The notes beneath the pieces were generated by a model. It made no database searches. It had not been told where the DNA came from and worked only from the letters and a program-made list of their open reading frames with translations. Positions 12,805-26,085 of a DNA stretch of 64,000 nt are shown one piece after another. The translations under genes were made by a program, and so were the position numbers. Position 1 is the first letter of the stretch. Every line of letters starts with the position of its first letter. Source of the DNA: Varroa destructor (taxonomy: Eukaryota; Arthropoda; Arachnida; Mesostigmata; Varroidae). Where the stretch lies: assembly GCF_002443255.2 (NCBI RefSeq), contig NW_019211454.1:37731877-37795876 (forward strand), read 5' to 3'.

Positions 12805-15800
12805 ATGACGCACGTTGATACGGAGGATGAGCTCCGTCGGAGGAACGTAGCCTCAAGCGATTCAGAACGAGATGAACCGTTGGAACAGCCAAGGGTATGA
12901 CCAATTGGATTCAGTTAAATCAATTCTTTCGTTTAGCTAGTACGGTATCATTATAAAAAATATTGCATATAAACGGGGACTAAACTATGTTGCGAGAGTG
13001 CTTCATCTATTGAAAATAACAATTTTGTGTAATTCAGCAGTTTATCTATTATTAGGCAATAGTGTAGTATTGGTGGTTACATTTATCTATTACCCATCAT
13101 CAAAGAGACAAGGATACGAAAAGAATTAGTGCTTATTGCCAGTTGAGTGGACAGCGAAATGTACATTACCTAGAAAGGACTTCTGACAGTGTGGGGAGAA
13201 ATCGCAAATAATGTGCGTAGAAAAGGTCGTCGCGCTTTTTTGTACTTTCGTTTTGTTTATGTCACTAGGAGCGGTGCACGTTTTTAATGTTATTTATGTA
13301 CGCGTCTTCGGTTAATGCATTAGCCTGTAATAGCCCGCCCTATCAATAATTATATGTACGCCCCTTCTAACCCATCATACTAATTATTCATAGCAAAAAT
13401 GCAAACTGTACTTTGTTTGCTTATTGTTGTTTTTATTATAACACACACGCACACTAAATGAGTTTTGCGACGACTGGCAATTTCCATTGGATCTCTTACG
13501 GATCACTTCTGTCCCGTAAGACGTTGATCGCTAGCAATCATCAAGTATCAGCACACAACCGAATACCGTCAGTATGATGTATAGAAAACGTCTCTTATAT
13601 TATCCACGTAATTGTCAAAAACGAAACGGTTAGTTAATTAATTCTGCGCACGTGCGATGTACATCCTGTCTGATGCTCTGCACAGGCGCTTGGCCATTTT
13701 ATCATTATTACTAATCAGCGTCGAAAAAGACGGCTGATTCGATTTTCTTGGCTATGTTTCATCTGACAGAGTACCAAATAAATGCGATCAGTGATAGTCA
13801 TCAGTGCAAACACTCGCTTGTGTATAGACGCCCGGCCATTGCTCAGTCTCTGCATTGCTGAATCACTGGTGGTACTAGTCAAAAGTGCCAATCAATCATG
13901 ATCGACATATAATGCAACGTGTTGGCTTGTATTGTTCACATGGGATTGGATGTTTTCTATCAAGCCAACACCATCTGTTCTGCAATATTGCTCGATCTTT
14001 TGTTAGTCATTACGTGCTGAACAACTGTCCACTACCATATAACCAGTGGCTTTTCCTTATTGCGGAACAGGCATATTTCGTTGGGAATATGAGACATTTG
14101 GGAAAATTTTCTAAACGTTATACTCTTTTTTCCATGTTTATCATTGCTTTGTGCCATCGTCATAACGTGGTATTATTTCGTCTAATTAGTTTCAATTTTA
14201 CCGCTGTTTTTTTTTTGAAAGTAAAGTTTGAGATTGTTGCCAATCAGGAGACTGAGATTGTTTACCAAAAATCCACTTCCTTTTAGTAAATTCTAGATGT
14301 GCACTCCTCTTTCCTAAGTTGGTTTTGAAGTAGAAAGGCCTGATCTAAGCTAAGTGGTTGAGATGGCCCGGCATAGGCGCCTGCACTTAGCCGCGAAGTG
14401 CAGTTAGGATTGCTGCCTTTGCAGGATGTGGATACCTCTCCACCTACCAAACCTTGTCCACAGGTACTTATCCTTCTAAATGATTTTTCTTAATTTAGGA
14501 AATACTGAAGGGTCGCTCAAGTGGGCGACTTTCCAAGAAGCTTTGACCAGGTGGATCATGACCTATCGACCGAAACAGAGGAGACTATTAATGTGCTGTT
14601 GATAAGCGGACATTAAAGTGATGTTCTGTTGTGGTTATTCGGCCGCTTTTGTTAATAATAAACGGTTTTTCTGACTCACATAATAAAACAAACGGGAGAC
14701 AATCCAAGTAATATTTTTATTAATCAATCGTATATAAACCTACACAATATATAAATAGGAATATATATATTCTTATTTAACCAATCTCAAGTGAAAAGGT
14801 CTTTCAGATTTTTAAATTCGATAACAAAAAGAATAATAAAATGAGTAGCTTGTCCCCCAAAAAATTCCTTAGAATTTTATTTAGTGTATATGTATCATCA
14901 AATCAACTGCAGTTAGTCAACATTTTTTAAAAAGACACTGACGTTTGGTATGAAATTGTTTTTTTTAGTGCGTCTTCGTTTATGCAATTATTCGTTTATG
15001 CAGAGTTACATTAGTTTAACTTGATGCATGTTTCAAATCGCATTCAATTTAAGTAGACTTATAGTTTAAACAACGCCTTTTAACTTCTCTCAACATAAGG
15101 CGTTTTCGTTACATAGATATGGGTACTACTCACGTTATTTAAATAGATTTGAAAATTAAAGAACATTTTTCAAGATGTCTAACCACTAACAGAGCGTCAT
15201 TTGTAAGTGATAATAAGGCCACTTACGCTCCCAGTGATTTTATTTTATTGTTGACAACCTTTAATTAGTTACTGTGACTTTGCTTGATTATTGCGATTTT
15301 TTTCTGCTATCGGTCGAATAGAGCGGCAGTTACAATATGACAATTGAAAACTTTGGATCCTTCATATCAAGATAAAGCGTTCTTTTACCTAAAAATTCCT
15401 GCTTGACTCTCTCCGGTTTGCACTATGTATTTTTGTGCAAAATGAAGAGCAATATCCAAATCATACGGCCAAATCGTGAAAGTTAACCGATTAAGTAGAG
15501 AAACGAACTAAGCGGTTCAGTAAATATATAAACAATTCTTGCAGAAATTCGCTTACAGACGTATAGGGCGAGGAAACACTATTCAGTCCTTGAGACCTCG
15601 ACTCAAAGTGTTAAAGTACGATCACAGGGAGCATGAGATAGTAATAAGAGACAAAAGACCAACCTGTTTTATTAGACTTAAACAGGACACCTGTATTAGT
15701 GTGCATGTATGTAGGTTACATGTCAGCGGTTTTCAAAGCCAGTCTCAGGGTATCAAGTTACTTAATAGAAACGACAGAGCTGGTTTGTAGTTTCGCCAAT

Positions 15801-18800
15801 ATACTGTTGTTTTAATAGTAACAAACGTTTTTATTTCTTGTTATAGCTTCATCCTGCGCTGCAACGAGTTGGTGTAAGTTTATAATTGTCGCTACGAATT
15901 TTATCTCCCAAATGAATACCTACATGCACCTTTCTTTATAAGTAGCACAATAGCATGCGTTATGTTCAATAATAGTATACGCAATTTTTCTATTCGATAA
16001 CTTTTGCGGTGCTCAAGTTTAGATTCAAACCGGAATTTTCTTTTTTAGCTCTATTCCGCCTATTGTCTTCTGTAATTGCTGCGTTATGATCAGTATGTAT
16101 TCTTGCATGAAGATTCAACATATTGTACTTTCTGCACGAGCACGCTGTTTCGACCATGAATAGGATTTATCGAGTAGTAACAATAGCAGTAGAGTGCCCA
16201 TTTATTATAAAGTATGATGAAGGGTGATTAACATTCTTTGTATACTATATGCTTGGTGTCATAGAAAGGATAATACGCGATAAATGTTTCGTCAATGAGT
16301 CGACTTCACTAATCTCAATTTGATCATTACTTTCAGTCATGAGCACATTTGGTGTAATATGTACAGTAGCCCACAACTAAGCTTTCGGCAGCAGTGCGCT
16401 TTAAGGCGAATTGAAGGCGTGAGCAATTTATAATTATGTTCGTCATTACGGTGATTTTGCAACTGGATTTTTATAGCGAGAGCCGGAAATGTCAACATTT
16501 TATTCGAATTTAATGATTGAATTCTGGTCAGAGAACAACGAAGCTCCATGTGTTAGAGCTACTTAAATGATAATGTATTTGGGGTGGTAGGTGGTCTTCA
16601 ACGAACCTTCGAACTCAAAGGGTAGCGGCTTCTCAACAGTAATGATAGAGTTGATCATTATGTGTTCATACGAAAAGTTTAAAGCTAAAATGTTTTGAAG
16701 TTTACGTCCGCTACTGCCGGCTAGAGTACGTGAAGACGACTGGCTCCCCGTACGAAATGGAAGTATTTCTACGGTAAGCTTCTATGATACAAAATTCTAT
16801 GATGGGGACTAGTATTGGTAGTAATAAGCGACAATTAGCGTCATACGTCAATAACGTGAAGGAGGTTTCGAGAGTTATCGGACTGATGGGAAGCAATTCG
16901 GATGTTGGGATGCGGAAGCTGGATTCTAGACGACGTTGTGTACTAACTCGAAGCAATGTCGGAATAAATACTGCGGACCAGCTTAATTTTCGCGTATTTC
17001 ACAAAAACTGGATTATTTCGAAGATTGTTTAATGTATTATGTATTTGAAGGATCAAACTATTGTTTGGAGATTACGATTACTCGTTATAATGCACCAGCT
17101 ACCTGCTGCTCGTTTGCTTTCGACCGAAAGAATGTTATGAATTTTCTAGATTAGGAAAGATGATAAAGACGGGTTGTAAAAAGCTCATATGACAACAACC
17201 AGAATTTGCTACAAGTATGCCAATGAATTTCGTAGATTATTCTGAAATTAAATTTCACAATCTACGGAAATACTGCAGACATGGATGGCATAAGTTACTA
17301 AAAATTTCTTTGTTTAACTGAATTCGTAGAGGGTAATCATTTGCACGGAAGCTAAAGTATAGTGGAAACGTTGTTTTTATTCAATCACTATTTTTTTGAG
17401 AAACGCTTTCGGCTATTTCTAGTGTGCAAACAAATCCTTAAAATCCCCTCTTTCGAATGGAATTAGGGGCTTGCCGCACTGGACAGTTAAACTGGCACGA
17501 GTTCTACATGATCCATCTAGGGTTTTCTCTACAGTCCTATGAAAAGGCATAATAACTGTATGTCGTACTCCCCATTTGCGAATGCTGACATTTGTACCAG
17601 CGAGGGCTATGTAATCATATTCACTAACAATACACTCAGGAAGACACGCGTTAGTACTAGCATCCAATCACCATTACTTCTGCATTGTGGCAACAAGGCA
17701 CAAATCAACTGAAGTGAAGGGAAAATCTTTTTATGTAACATTGTTGTTATCGAACATTAGATGCGTAACCTTACACACATTAACTAGTACATGCCTATAA
17801 CGTGTAATTCCTATGTTCAGATCTTATTTTAATGAACGAACAATTGTTAGCTGTATGTGATTTTTTTTTTAAATTCTTTTTTTGAGCACTTTGTTTGTTT
17901 TTACTCTTTGGGAATACAGTGCGCCACGTCTACGGATTTCATGTTCTTTACATATTGCGGTATTGTCAGTGATGAGTCCCCAGTATGTGTTTGAATCGAC
18001 CTATGTTGCACTTTACTTAGTAATTCACTGAGCTTTACCAGATCAAAACTGTGGTGTCGAGTCTTACTCTTCATGCATATATGCTATCATTTAAATAATA
18101 ATTCTGATCTAATTCGTCTCATTATTTATTGTTGATTCTTAATTTGGTTGGTATGCCTGATTGGTTCTCCGATACCTCGACCCATTGCCCAGTCGGCTGA
18201 CCGAAAGGATTCGGATTTGTCGGAAGATGAAAAACTACCGGAAGAGCGTATGATCGAGCAGATGACTCGAGATTTGCCCCAAGGAAGCGATAAAGTGCCG
18301 TTCCTGGATGAATGGCTAGCAGGAGTCCCTGACAGGTATGTGAATTGGATTACACCTTTAGGAAATATGGTACATATGCTGCGAAGATTATTAATTTCGT
18401 ACTTGAAGCTATCCGTTTTTTATATCCATAATAGGTCAATATTTCAATTCTCAAATAATCATGATATGAAAGGGAGGTAAATTTCATAATGTCTTAGTGA
18501 GCATTTCCAACGTAATCGTTTTCAAAATTTTGTCCACCTCTAAGCACAGACTTGTTCCGTGAGATGCGGTTCCTACGCTGGAGGATAGTATTTCAGTCTA
18601 TTAGATAGTTTTACTAAAACTAGCTAATAGACTTTATTTTTATTCTCATTGGCTCCGTACACATGAATTTAAGAATTCCTAGTTTTTGCTACGAAATACC
18701 TAAAAATTTACAAGTAGCATGCATGATTTGTTCAGTTAAAATGCATTGATCGAAGTTCCATGTTATCGACTCAGCTCGAAGTCCTGCATAGTAGGAATAC

Positions 18801-21800
18801 TTACAATAATGTGGGATCAGTCGCTTCGATTTTCAACAGTATACTTTTCTATGGGAAGGCTTTATAGCATTTTCCGCACGCTAATGTGCCACACATGCTA
18901 TCAACATTACGTATGTAGCTAATAGTGTGCTGATCGGTAATAATACGTGTTATTTGTCGTTCTTTGTAATTTTCAAAGGTATAGTCTAGTTCTAAGTTAA
19001 ATGTCTGGAAGTTAGGAAACGCGTCAGTTTCATTGGCTCAGTTGTTGTCTCTTTCTCAAATGTTGTGTCAAGAAGTTATAGTGAGAAGGCAAGCTATGGT
19101 GATATTGTGTGTTAGGCACGTGAATGATGCTTTGCCTACTGACGCCAATCAGGGGTGAGTGGGCAGATATTACCATTAGTGCGATCTCTACTGTTGCTGC
19201 TATTGCTTTGTCAGCTTTTGCATGACCATCCGCTTGCGTAAACGAGTGTGTAACAGCGAAACGGAAAAGAAGTGCAACATTTTTTACGAAAATTATTCAC
19301 ATTGTTATTATTCGAGAACATAGGTTCACTCATGTAATACAATAATAATAACATAGGTTCAGATTCATAATGTCGGCCGTATGAGTGTTTTGAAAATGGT
19401 CAAAGAAGATCAGATTCTTCCACACAATGTGTTCACAAAAGAAAAACTTGGCACTATTTAAAACATCATTCGAATTTGTGCGATAAATATCCATGGGAAT
19501 TTTGAGTATCAAGGTAAATGTTGGAAATAGACAGAACCAAGTAATTTTAGAAGGTGAGAATAGAATTGAAAAGGGATTGAGAATTCGGCGGAAATTATTT
19601 AAGGAATGCTGAAGTCTATCAGGGCCGGACCAAGTCGATCTGCGTGCCAGTATTATAGAATAGGCATAAACGCCTTTTTATTTGATAGAACTATGTCAGT
19701 TTGCGCTATGTTGGGAGTCTTAATTTACTTAACACAATTAGTATCCACTCTGTCCCGCGAACAATTAAGCATCCCCTTATATTCGACCGCGCTTCGACGT
19801 GTTTGCCTTTTAGACGTTGCCCATAACGCAAGTTTAAGGTCCTTAGACAATACCATATGATTTCTGCTATAGTGTATGGCTGTAGTTCGTCTTGATATCT
19901 ATAGGGTAATACAAAAAAACGCGTTTGACACGGCCATCGTGCTATGATGGCCTGTCGGTTCTGGCGCAAAGTGGTTAACACACGGTCGACAATTACGACA
20001 ATAGGACGATTGATGTCTTTAAACGCCTTCAGACAATTTTTTGCATTTACCTGTACTTGCAGTTCCTTGTATTTGTACACTCTTAAGCTAATTCAGTTGA
20101 CACTCGCAGTCAGCGCTTTATATCGCAAAGCGAAATATATTTGTCGTATATCCTTATTATTGTTATTGTTGCAGAAATACATGTATTAAGAATTAGTAGC
20201 ACACTGAGTACGCATTCTAATAAGTGCGTGGACTGGAGGTCTACTTGTAACACACTCACATGCTGAATAAACTACAGTATTTGTACCACAAAACAATAAA
20301 CACACGACGAGATAATAGTATAATAATTTACAGATTTCCAGGTATCTGTGTTTATGAAACTAGTCTTATTATTTAATTATAGTGAAATATTGGGAGTCAA
20401 AAGAGCTTTATGAAAACTAAAGGAAAATTTTAAGATATACACCTGAAAATCAGTGTTATCTGGTTACGCCGCTCAGTGAGTTGTCATGTTTAGAGGCAAC
20501 ATTAACGTCATTCATTAATTTTTCAACACTGGCACGGTAGTAATTCGTCGTTTTTTAGACGACTTATCTGAACAAAGCCTTACCTTCTAACGAAGCAGTA
20601 CACTTCCTTATTCAGTATATGAACTAAGGAAAAGGTGGTTGTTTATTTAGAACTAGTGATTTAATTGGCTACGAAACGTAACGTGCTTATGAAGCTTGCT
20701 TAGTTGTTCTAATAACTACAGGAACGGTTTGATTATGGCCCCACAGAATTCGTTGTATGGAAAAAAGTCCAGTATTCAACATTCAAAGCAAGGGTTAATT
20801 CTGGAATTGGAAAGTTGATTCTGTTCTGTAAGTTAGTCGGGTGCTCCGTCTATTTAGTATGAAATGTCACGTACTTTTTTTAATGTTATCTTTTGATCCA
20901 GCTTAAGCGTTGTTTCAGCCTCCGCTAGCTGTTTTAATCTGCTCCCGTCTCACTACCCTGTGGGGTCTTTTCTGATGTTGGTATCATCGGTGTACAAGAT
21001 CAGAAGCACGCCGTTAAATGGAGATTTTCAGTAGTGACATTTGGCGTGCGAGACAAAGACTGCAGTTATTAAAGGAAAAGATCCTTAATCGATAGAAATG
21101 CTACTGGCAATGGAGCGTTGAAGTGGGGCCTGAAATGCAGCCTTTAGCGAATGACTCGGAACATAACCATGGACATGTTCAAGCAGCACTTCATATAGAC
21201 TATCATTACCCGAAATCCGATTATAATAAATATGGCAGATGTTCGCGATACATTACAGTTACTGTATACTAGCATACAGGCTACGTAAACAAGATCTGAG
21301 ATACGATGAACATATCTGCTGCACAGTATAAGAATTCGAGTAGACGGTGATAATTGCACTACATGCTTTTGACGTGTCTCTGTTGTGTTACCTGTAAAGC
21401 AGTTTGCCCAACTGGCTTAAATTTGTGCTTGATAACTCATGAATTGGGTGTCTTTGTCATCAGTCAATCAGAATTGTCTACTCAAGATTTCATAAGAGCT
21501 CCATGTGACTCTGTCTTCGCTAGGCGCTTTCCGTAAGTGATTACGTTACTCTGCTTGTTGATAATCACCCATGAACACAATTTAATCTTCATATGTGAAC
21601 TAATACCAAACTAAACAACAGATATATCCGGCAAATACGATAGAAATGTATTTGGGTATTTATCATGATGTGGCGCATTCATTGGCTTTATCTAGGAAGC
21701 ACGAAGCTTTTTCGAACACGGATTTCACACATTATTAAAAGAGGACCGTTCTTTGTTTTTTTTTTTCATAACTTGTTGGACAGATATCGCAATGGTATCG

Positions 21801-24800
21801 TGCGGTTCATCTTTACCTGGGTGATGATCGGAGCCTTCGCTTTGATTGTCTGGAGAGGACCGATCATGATCATGGTACTCGTAAGTATCAGTGATATCGT
21901 CCATTACGTTAAAATCATACACACTTTTTTACTATTTGATCATTTTATGATAAAGACGCTAGGTTCCGCAGCAACTACAAGCATCTTACAAATCACGACT
22001 CACCAGGATATAGGTTTTTGTCAAGCATACTTACGTGTTTTCTATAGTGCTAACCTGTTATCAATCATTCTATACACAGATCCTTGGAATTCAGGTCAAA
22101 TGTTATCATGAGATAATTTCAATTGGCTACGCGGTCTATAGAGTACACAACCTACCGTGGTTCCGATCGCTGTCATGGTACTTCCTCGTAACGTCTAACT
22201 ATTTCCTTTATGGAGAGAGCCTCGTTGACTATTTCGCAATCTTCGGAAGTAGAGCCCGTGCGTTAACGTTCCTAGTCACATACCACAGGTAACTACCATT
22301 GCAAAAATTACTAAATAAAAAATTTTCCTAACATAAAATACGATGCGCTTAAAAGGGTAAGAGGATTTTGATCAAACTTATGGTCGCTTCAGGCGAGTTG
22401 AAATTCTAAATACTGATTTAATGCGAAAGCTGTAACTCTGGAAGATTTCAGGATTACCTGCTTAAAATTTGCTCTTTTCTATAATTTAGCTAAAGCTTAT
22501 TTGTAGCGTATGGAAAAAGAAATATAGTCTTATTAAATAGTTAACGTGCTATGCCAGCATTTAAAATAAATTTGTTCTCTAAAGTTTCCTTGTGTGCTCT
22601 ACATTTGGTAGTGTCTGACATCCTTCATATTAACTTCGTATCTAGTAAAAAGATTTTTTGTACTGTCGCTGTAAACTATACAATGTCTTTGATTAGATTC
22701 ATCTCGTTCTGTCTGTACATCACGGGCTTCGTCTGGTTCGTTCTGTCGCTCGTCAAGAAATATTATATGAGGCAATTTTCTCTCTTTGCGTGGACTCATG
22801 TGACGCTGCTCATCATAGTCACGCAGTCCTACCTTATTCTGCAGAATCTTTTCGAGGGACTTATTTGGTAAGTACAAATTATCGTTATATCATGGTCAAC
22901 ACCACACGTTTGTGTGGCTGTTAACTCCGAGTACGAACTTCACCCTGTTACATTACTTATGATGGGGAGCATAGTAAAAAGAATTTGCTTTGCCTTAGGT
23001 ATAGACTGTCCTTGTGGTTCTTTGCACAGCCATCGCTTTTTGAGAACGCTGAATGTAAGAATATACAATGTAATGCACTACTCAAATGTGTTTTGATGTA
23101 TCGATACCACTGAGTTTGGCGCAAACTATAAATGAAGTTTCAATTTCTGATACTTAAAAACTAAGCAATCTCTTATTTTTGTCTCACCTTACACTTTTTT
23201 GTTTATATGATTCATAGGTTTATTGTTCCAGTCTCGATGATCATAACGAATGACGTGATGGCCTACGTTTTTGGCTTCTTTTTGGGTAAAACCCCCTTGA
23301 TCAAGCTGAGTCCAAAAAAGACATGGGAGGGCTTCATTGGTGGCGGTATCTCAACGGTGATATTCGGAGCATTGTTGTCGCACATGCTTTGTGGCGTTCG
23401 CTACTTCGTCTGTCCACTCGATCCGACCTCGGATTCGACAACACTAGACTGCGAACCGTCACCCATATTCCAGCTGACAGAGTATACACTGCCCGGATGG
23501 ATGAGCATCTTTTCGAGAGTGGTGAGACAAATGAATGATACAGTTCGATATTATGCACGAAAGGGGCTCGACTAGTGCTGAGCAGACGAGTGATATGGGC
23601 AATATCATTTTAAAATACCTTATATTACTCTCAATACTTAAATTAAACCTCCAAAGATGTACTTGAGTTTAATATGGGCCGAGAAATAGAGCCGGCTCTA
23701 GAGAGAGAGAGAGAGAGAAGAGAGCCGGCTATAGAGAAGAATTGTAAACTGGAATTTGCCTCGATCTCAAAAAAGTGTTAACTAAAGTACGAAAATCAGC
23801 GCACTACATTATCTGCTATGTAAGATTCATTATCTGAATGTTGTTAATTGTTCACTAATAGCATCATTCCAGCTTATGTATTAAGTTATGTACTACTGCT
23901 TGATTCTTTGTTTCGTTATTCGTTGTTTTTAATTCTGCAGCTTCGGCTCAAGGTAACAAGCTACCCGTTCGTGCTACATTCGATTGCGTTATCACTCTTC
24001 AGCTCAATCATTGGCCCCTTCGGAGGGTTCTTTGCCAGTGGATTTAAACGTGCTTTCAAGATTAAGGACTTCGGCGACGTAATTCCGGGCCACGGAGGCA
24101 TTGTTGATCGCTTTGACTGTCAGATACTCATGGCGACATTTGTTAACGTCTATTATCACTCCTTCATTCGGTAAGTTCACACTCCTTTGATTTGTGAACT
24201 GTTGTTCAGATTGTTCAGATGGCAATGTAAGCAAGAGGATGGTACCCTATGAGATATCCTTGCGAGAAGGCTGGAAAAATTGAATTCATGTTTTGATTTC
24301 TTATGGTAGCTATACAATTGTATAGAAATGCGCAATTAGTTAAAATTGTTTTTTGTGACTATTTTTATATAGATATATGCAAAAGTATATCTATGAGACT
24401 CTTATATCCCAGGACATCAGCTGTTATGCTGCCAATTAGTATCCAGTTTACATGCCATATGTTCAGCAAATTTTAAAATATTCGTAAAATATTGAGAAAC
24501 ACGCGCAAATGATGCTATTCAAGAATCTGAGATATCACCTGAGCTGAAAGACACGAGACACCTTGCGTATTAGGAGAACAAGTTAGATGCGTTCCTGTCT
24601 TGAGCGTTATACTCAAGACTATTTCGAATTCATTAGACTGGACTAACTATTTTGCTGGTTTAACAGGGCTCCTGATCCGAAAAAATTGCTCGCACAAATT
24701 CTACTTCTCAAACCGGAATTGCAACAGCAGCTATTTAATTCACTGCGAGAGATACTGGTCGAAAGAGGCGCTATTACTGAAGCAACGGTCGACCTTCCAA

Positions 24801-24817
24801 TCACGGAGAGTCAGTGA
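12805..24817 (+). CDS. CdsA: Phosphatidate cytidylyltransferase (CDP-diacylglycerol synthase), 8 exons
   Basis: Makes CDP-diacylglycerol from phosphatidic acid and CTP in the ER membrane, the precursor of phosphatidylinositol and (in some settings) cardiolipin. Exons: 12805-12894, 18193-18335, 21784-21880, 22080-22288, 22697-22867, 23218-23521, 23941-24170, 24667-24817 (TGA). Phases fit at all seven joins and the protein is 464 residues, the usual size. The N-terminal ~80 residues are hydrophilic and acidic ([14 protein letters not shown]), then come multiple membrane segments from exon 3 onward ([35 protein letters not shown]). Family landmarks are [50 protein letters not shown], and in exon 7 (about residues 371-398) the PROSITE-type signature SxxxKR...KDF...PGHGG..DRFD with its conserved acidic residues. 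The start ATG has a good context (gaccATGa), and exon 1 has few residues to check against homologues, so it is the least certain exon. Confidence 0.94.
14381..14443. repeat. Cluster of three adjacent hairpins
   Basis: An 8-bp stem CTGCACTT/AAGTGCAG (14381-14388 with 14396-14403), a 4-bp stem CTGC/GCAG (14413-14416 with 14421-14424) and a 5-bp stem GTGGA/TCCAC (14428-14432 with 14439-14443) follow each other. TGTGGA can pair instead with TCCACA at 14457-14462. The patch is visibly GC-richer than the surrounding intron. It could be a degraded small RNA or SINE; I match it to no known RNA. Confidence 0.45.
17227..17271. repeat. Imperfect palindrome in CdsA intron 1
   Basis: The left arm ATTTCGTAGATT (17227-17238) pairs with 17259-17271 with one bulged G, and a nested TGAAATT/AATTTCA repeat forms the tip. 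Confidence 0.6.
18336..21783 (+). other. CdsA intron 2 (3.4 kb)
   Basis: AT-rich intron between AG|GTATGT and ttgttggacag|A. No exon-like homology on either strand; overlapping open frames near 19600-20190 lack start context and family resemblance. It holds the near-perfect palindrome at 18595-18633. Confidence 0.6.
18595..18633. repeat. Near-perfect 39-nt palindrome
   Basis: Ten pairs (AGTCTATTAG with CTAATAGACT), one A/G mismatch, then seven pairs (TAGTTTT with AAAACTA) closing a 3-nt ACT loop. Seventeen of eighteen stem positions are complementary. Confidence 0.85.
23690..23730. repeat. GA microsatellite flanked by two AGCCGGCT palindromes
   Basis: A run of GA dinucleotides is bracketed by AGCCGGCT at 23690-23697 and 23723-23730, inside CdsA intron 6. 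The left copy sits in a longer palindrome, TAGAGCCGGCTCTA. Confidence 0.8.
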
Positions 24818-25468
24818 AAGAGAAGTTACAGCGTGACATGTTACCAACTGCACGGCAAAACAGCCCTATCATCATCGGAGAACTCTGGACTCCTTTGTAT
24901 GGAATCGACGGCCGGTTGAACTGACTAAAGAGAAAATAATCACTTCCACATGACTTATGATCGAAACGAGAAATTAGCTGTATTGCTCGAGCGGAATGCT
25001 GAATGTGCACCGCAGTGAGTCGAAAGTATGTTGTAGACTGATTTATTCAGAAGCGACATCAGCTGAACTTAGCGAAGTGGTAGTTCCAGAAGGCAATAAT
25101 CGAAATTGAGTCACTAAAAACATAGTCGACTTCCTCCATAATATAGACTAAGAAACGAAGGGCATGATTCCATTTGCCAATTCGATTTTTCTGTTTCATT
25201 TGAATGAAAGGTGAGACACGGAAGAAAGATGCTCGAATAATAGTTGCATACGGCTGTTATAGGATGTTATGAGCCACGGCTGAACGGCATTAACTAGATT
25301 ATTAATAGAGTTCGGCAGAAAACCCGAGGAGTAATAAGCAGAAAGTCATCTTGGGGCGTCTTCAGTAGGTGTTAGCAGTATTTGAAATGTACACGCCCGC
25401 GCGAATTGCAGAACAAATCGTTATCCATATCTATAAACTCAGTGTCAAGTTTCTAATTTGTTCACTTT

Positions 25469-25492
25469 TATATATATATATATATATATATC
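25469..25492. repeat. TA dinucleotide repeat
   Basis: Uninterrupted TA run of about 24 bases in the convergent spacer. Confidence 0.9.
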
Positions 25493-25985
25493 TGCTACCA
25501 TATACATTAAAACGATTCATATTCATAGTAGGGAAATTAACAGTACAGCGACGTGTGTTCTTGTCATCTCTCAAACCTGTGTACGCGCGCAACATTAAAC
25601 ATTGTACTAAACGCTACTAATGGTAGCAAATGGATTAAGGCAAGGGCAACGGGAGCAAGTAATCTCTATAATTTGTATAGAACATGTTAGAAAAAAGCAC
25701 ATTGAAAGAAAGGGCGAACACTGACGTTTATTGAGGGTTGTGGACAGCCAAACCCGAACACAGGGCGTTGAGTGAATCTATATGATCGGCGTTGAACACC
25801 GCTGGTCGTCTTACAATCGAAACGCAGTCTTGAGAAATACGCGTTGTTGTGGAGAAGATCTCACCATACTACATTTTCATAATCTCCGTAGCCACAGTTG
25901 ATGATGGCGCTAATAATAATGGGGATGATGATGATATATAGTAGCTATATCGTGTGGTGTCGTAGTATAATAGCAGATATATATA

Positions 25986-26085
25986 NNNNNNNNNNNNNNN
26001 NNNNNNNNNNNNNNNNNNNNNNNNNNNNNNNNNNNNNNNNNNNNNNNNNNNNNNNNNNNNNNNNNNNNNNNNNNNNNNNNNNNNN
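25986..26085. other. Assembly gap (100 N)
   Basis: Exactly 100 N bases, flanked on the left by a short TA run, which may be why assembly stopped here. Confidence 0.99.

Larger units (their letters stand above)
12895..18192 (+). other. CdsA intron 1 (5.3 kb)
   Basis: Large first intron bounded by AGG|GTATGA and cccattgcccag|TCG. No coding homology on either strand. It contains a cluster of small hairpins in a locally GC-rich patch (14381-14443), an imperfect palindrome (17227-17271) and a T-run-rich stretch near 17860-17885. First introns often hold enhancers, but nothing here shows that. Confidence 0.6.

Noticed and set aside
13885..14286. 133-codon open frame on + inside CdsA intron 1
   Set aside because: Starts at GTG, no homology, no splice sites in register with CdsA.
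18148..18192. In-frame extension upstream of CdsA exon 2
   Set aside because: Phase and homology fit the acceptor at 18191-18192; the upstream residues do not resemble the family, so they are intronic.
19606..20189. Overlapping open frames on both strands in CdsA intron 2
   Set aside because: Checked for transposase or reverse-transcriptase motifs; none visible. Frames are antisense to each other and lack family resemblance.
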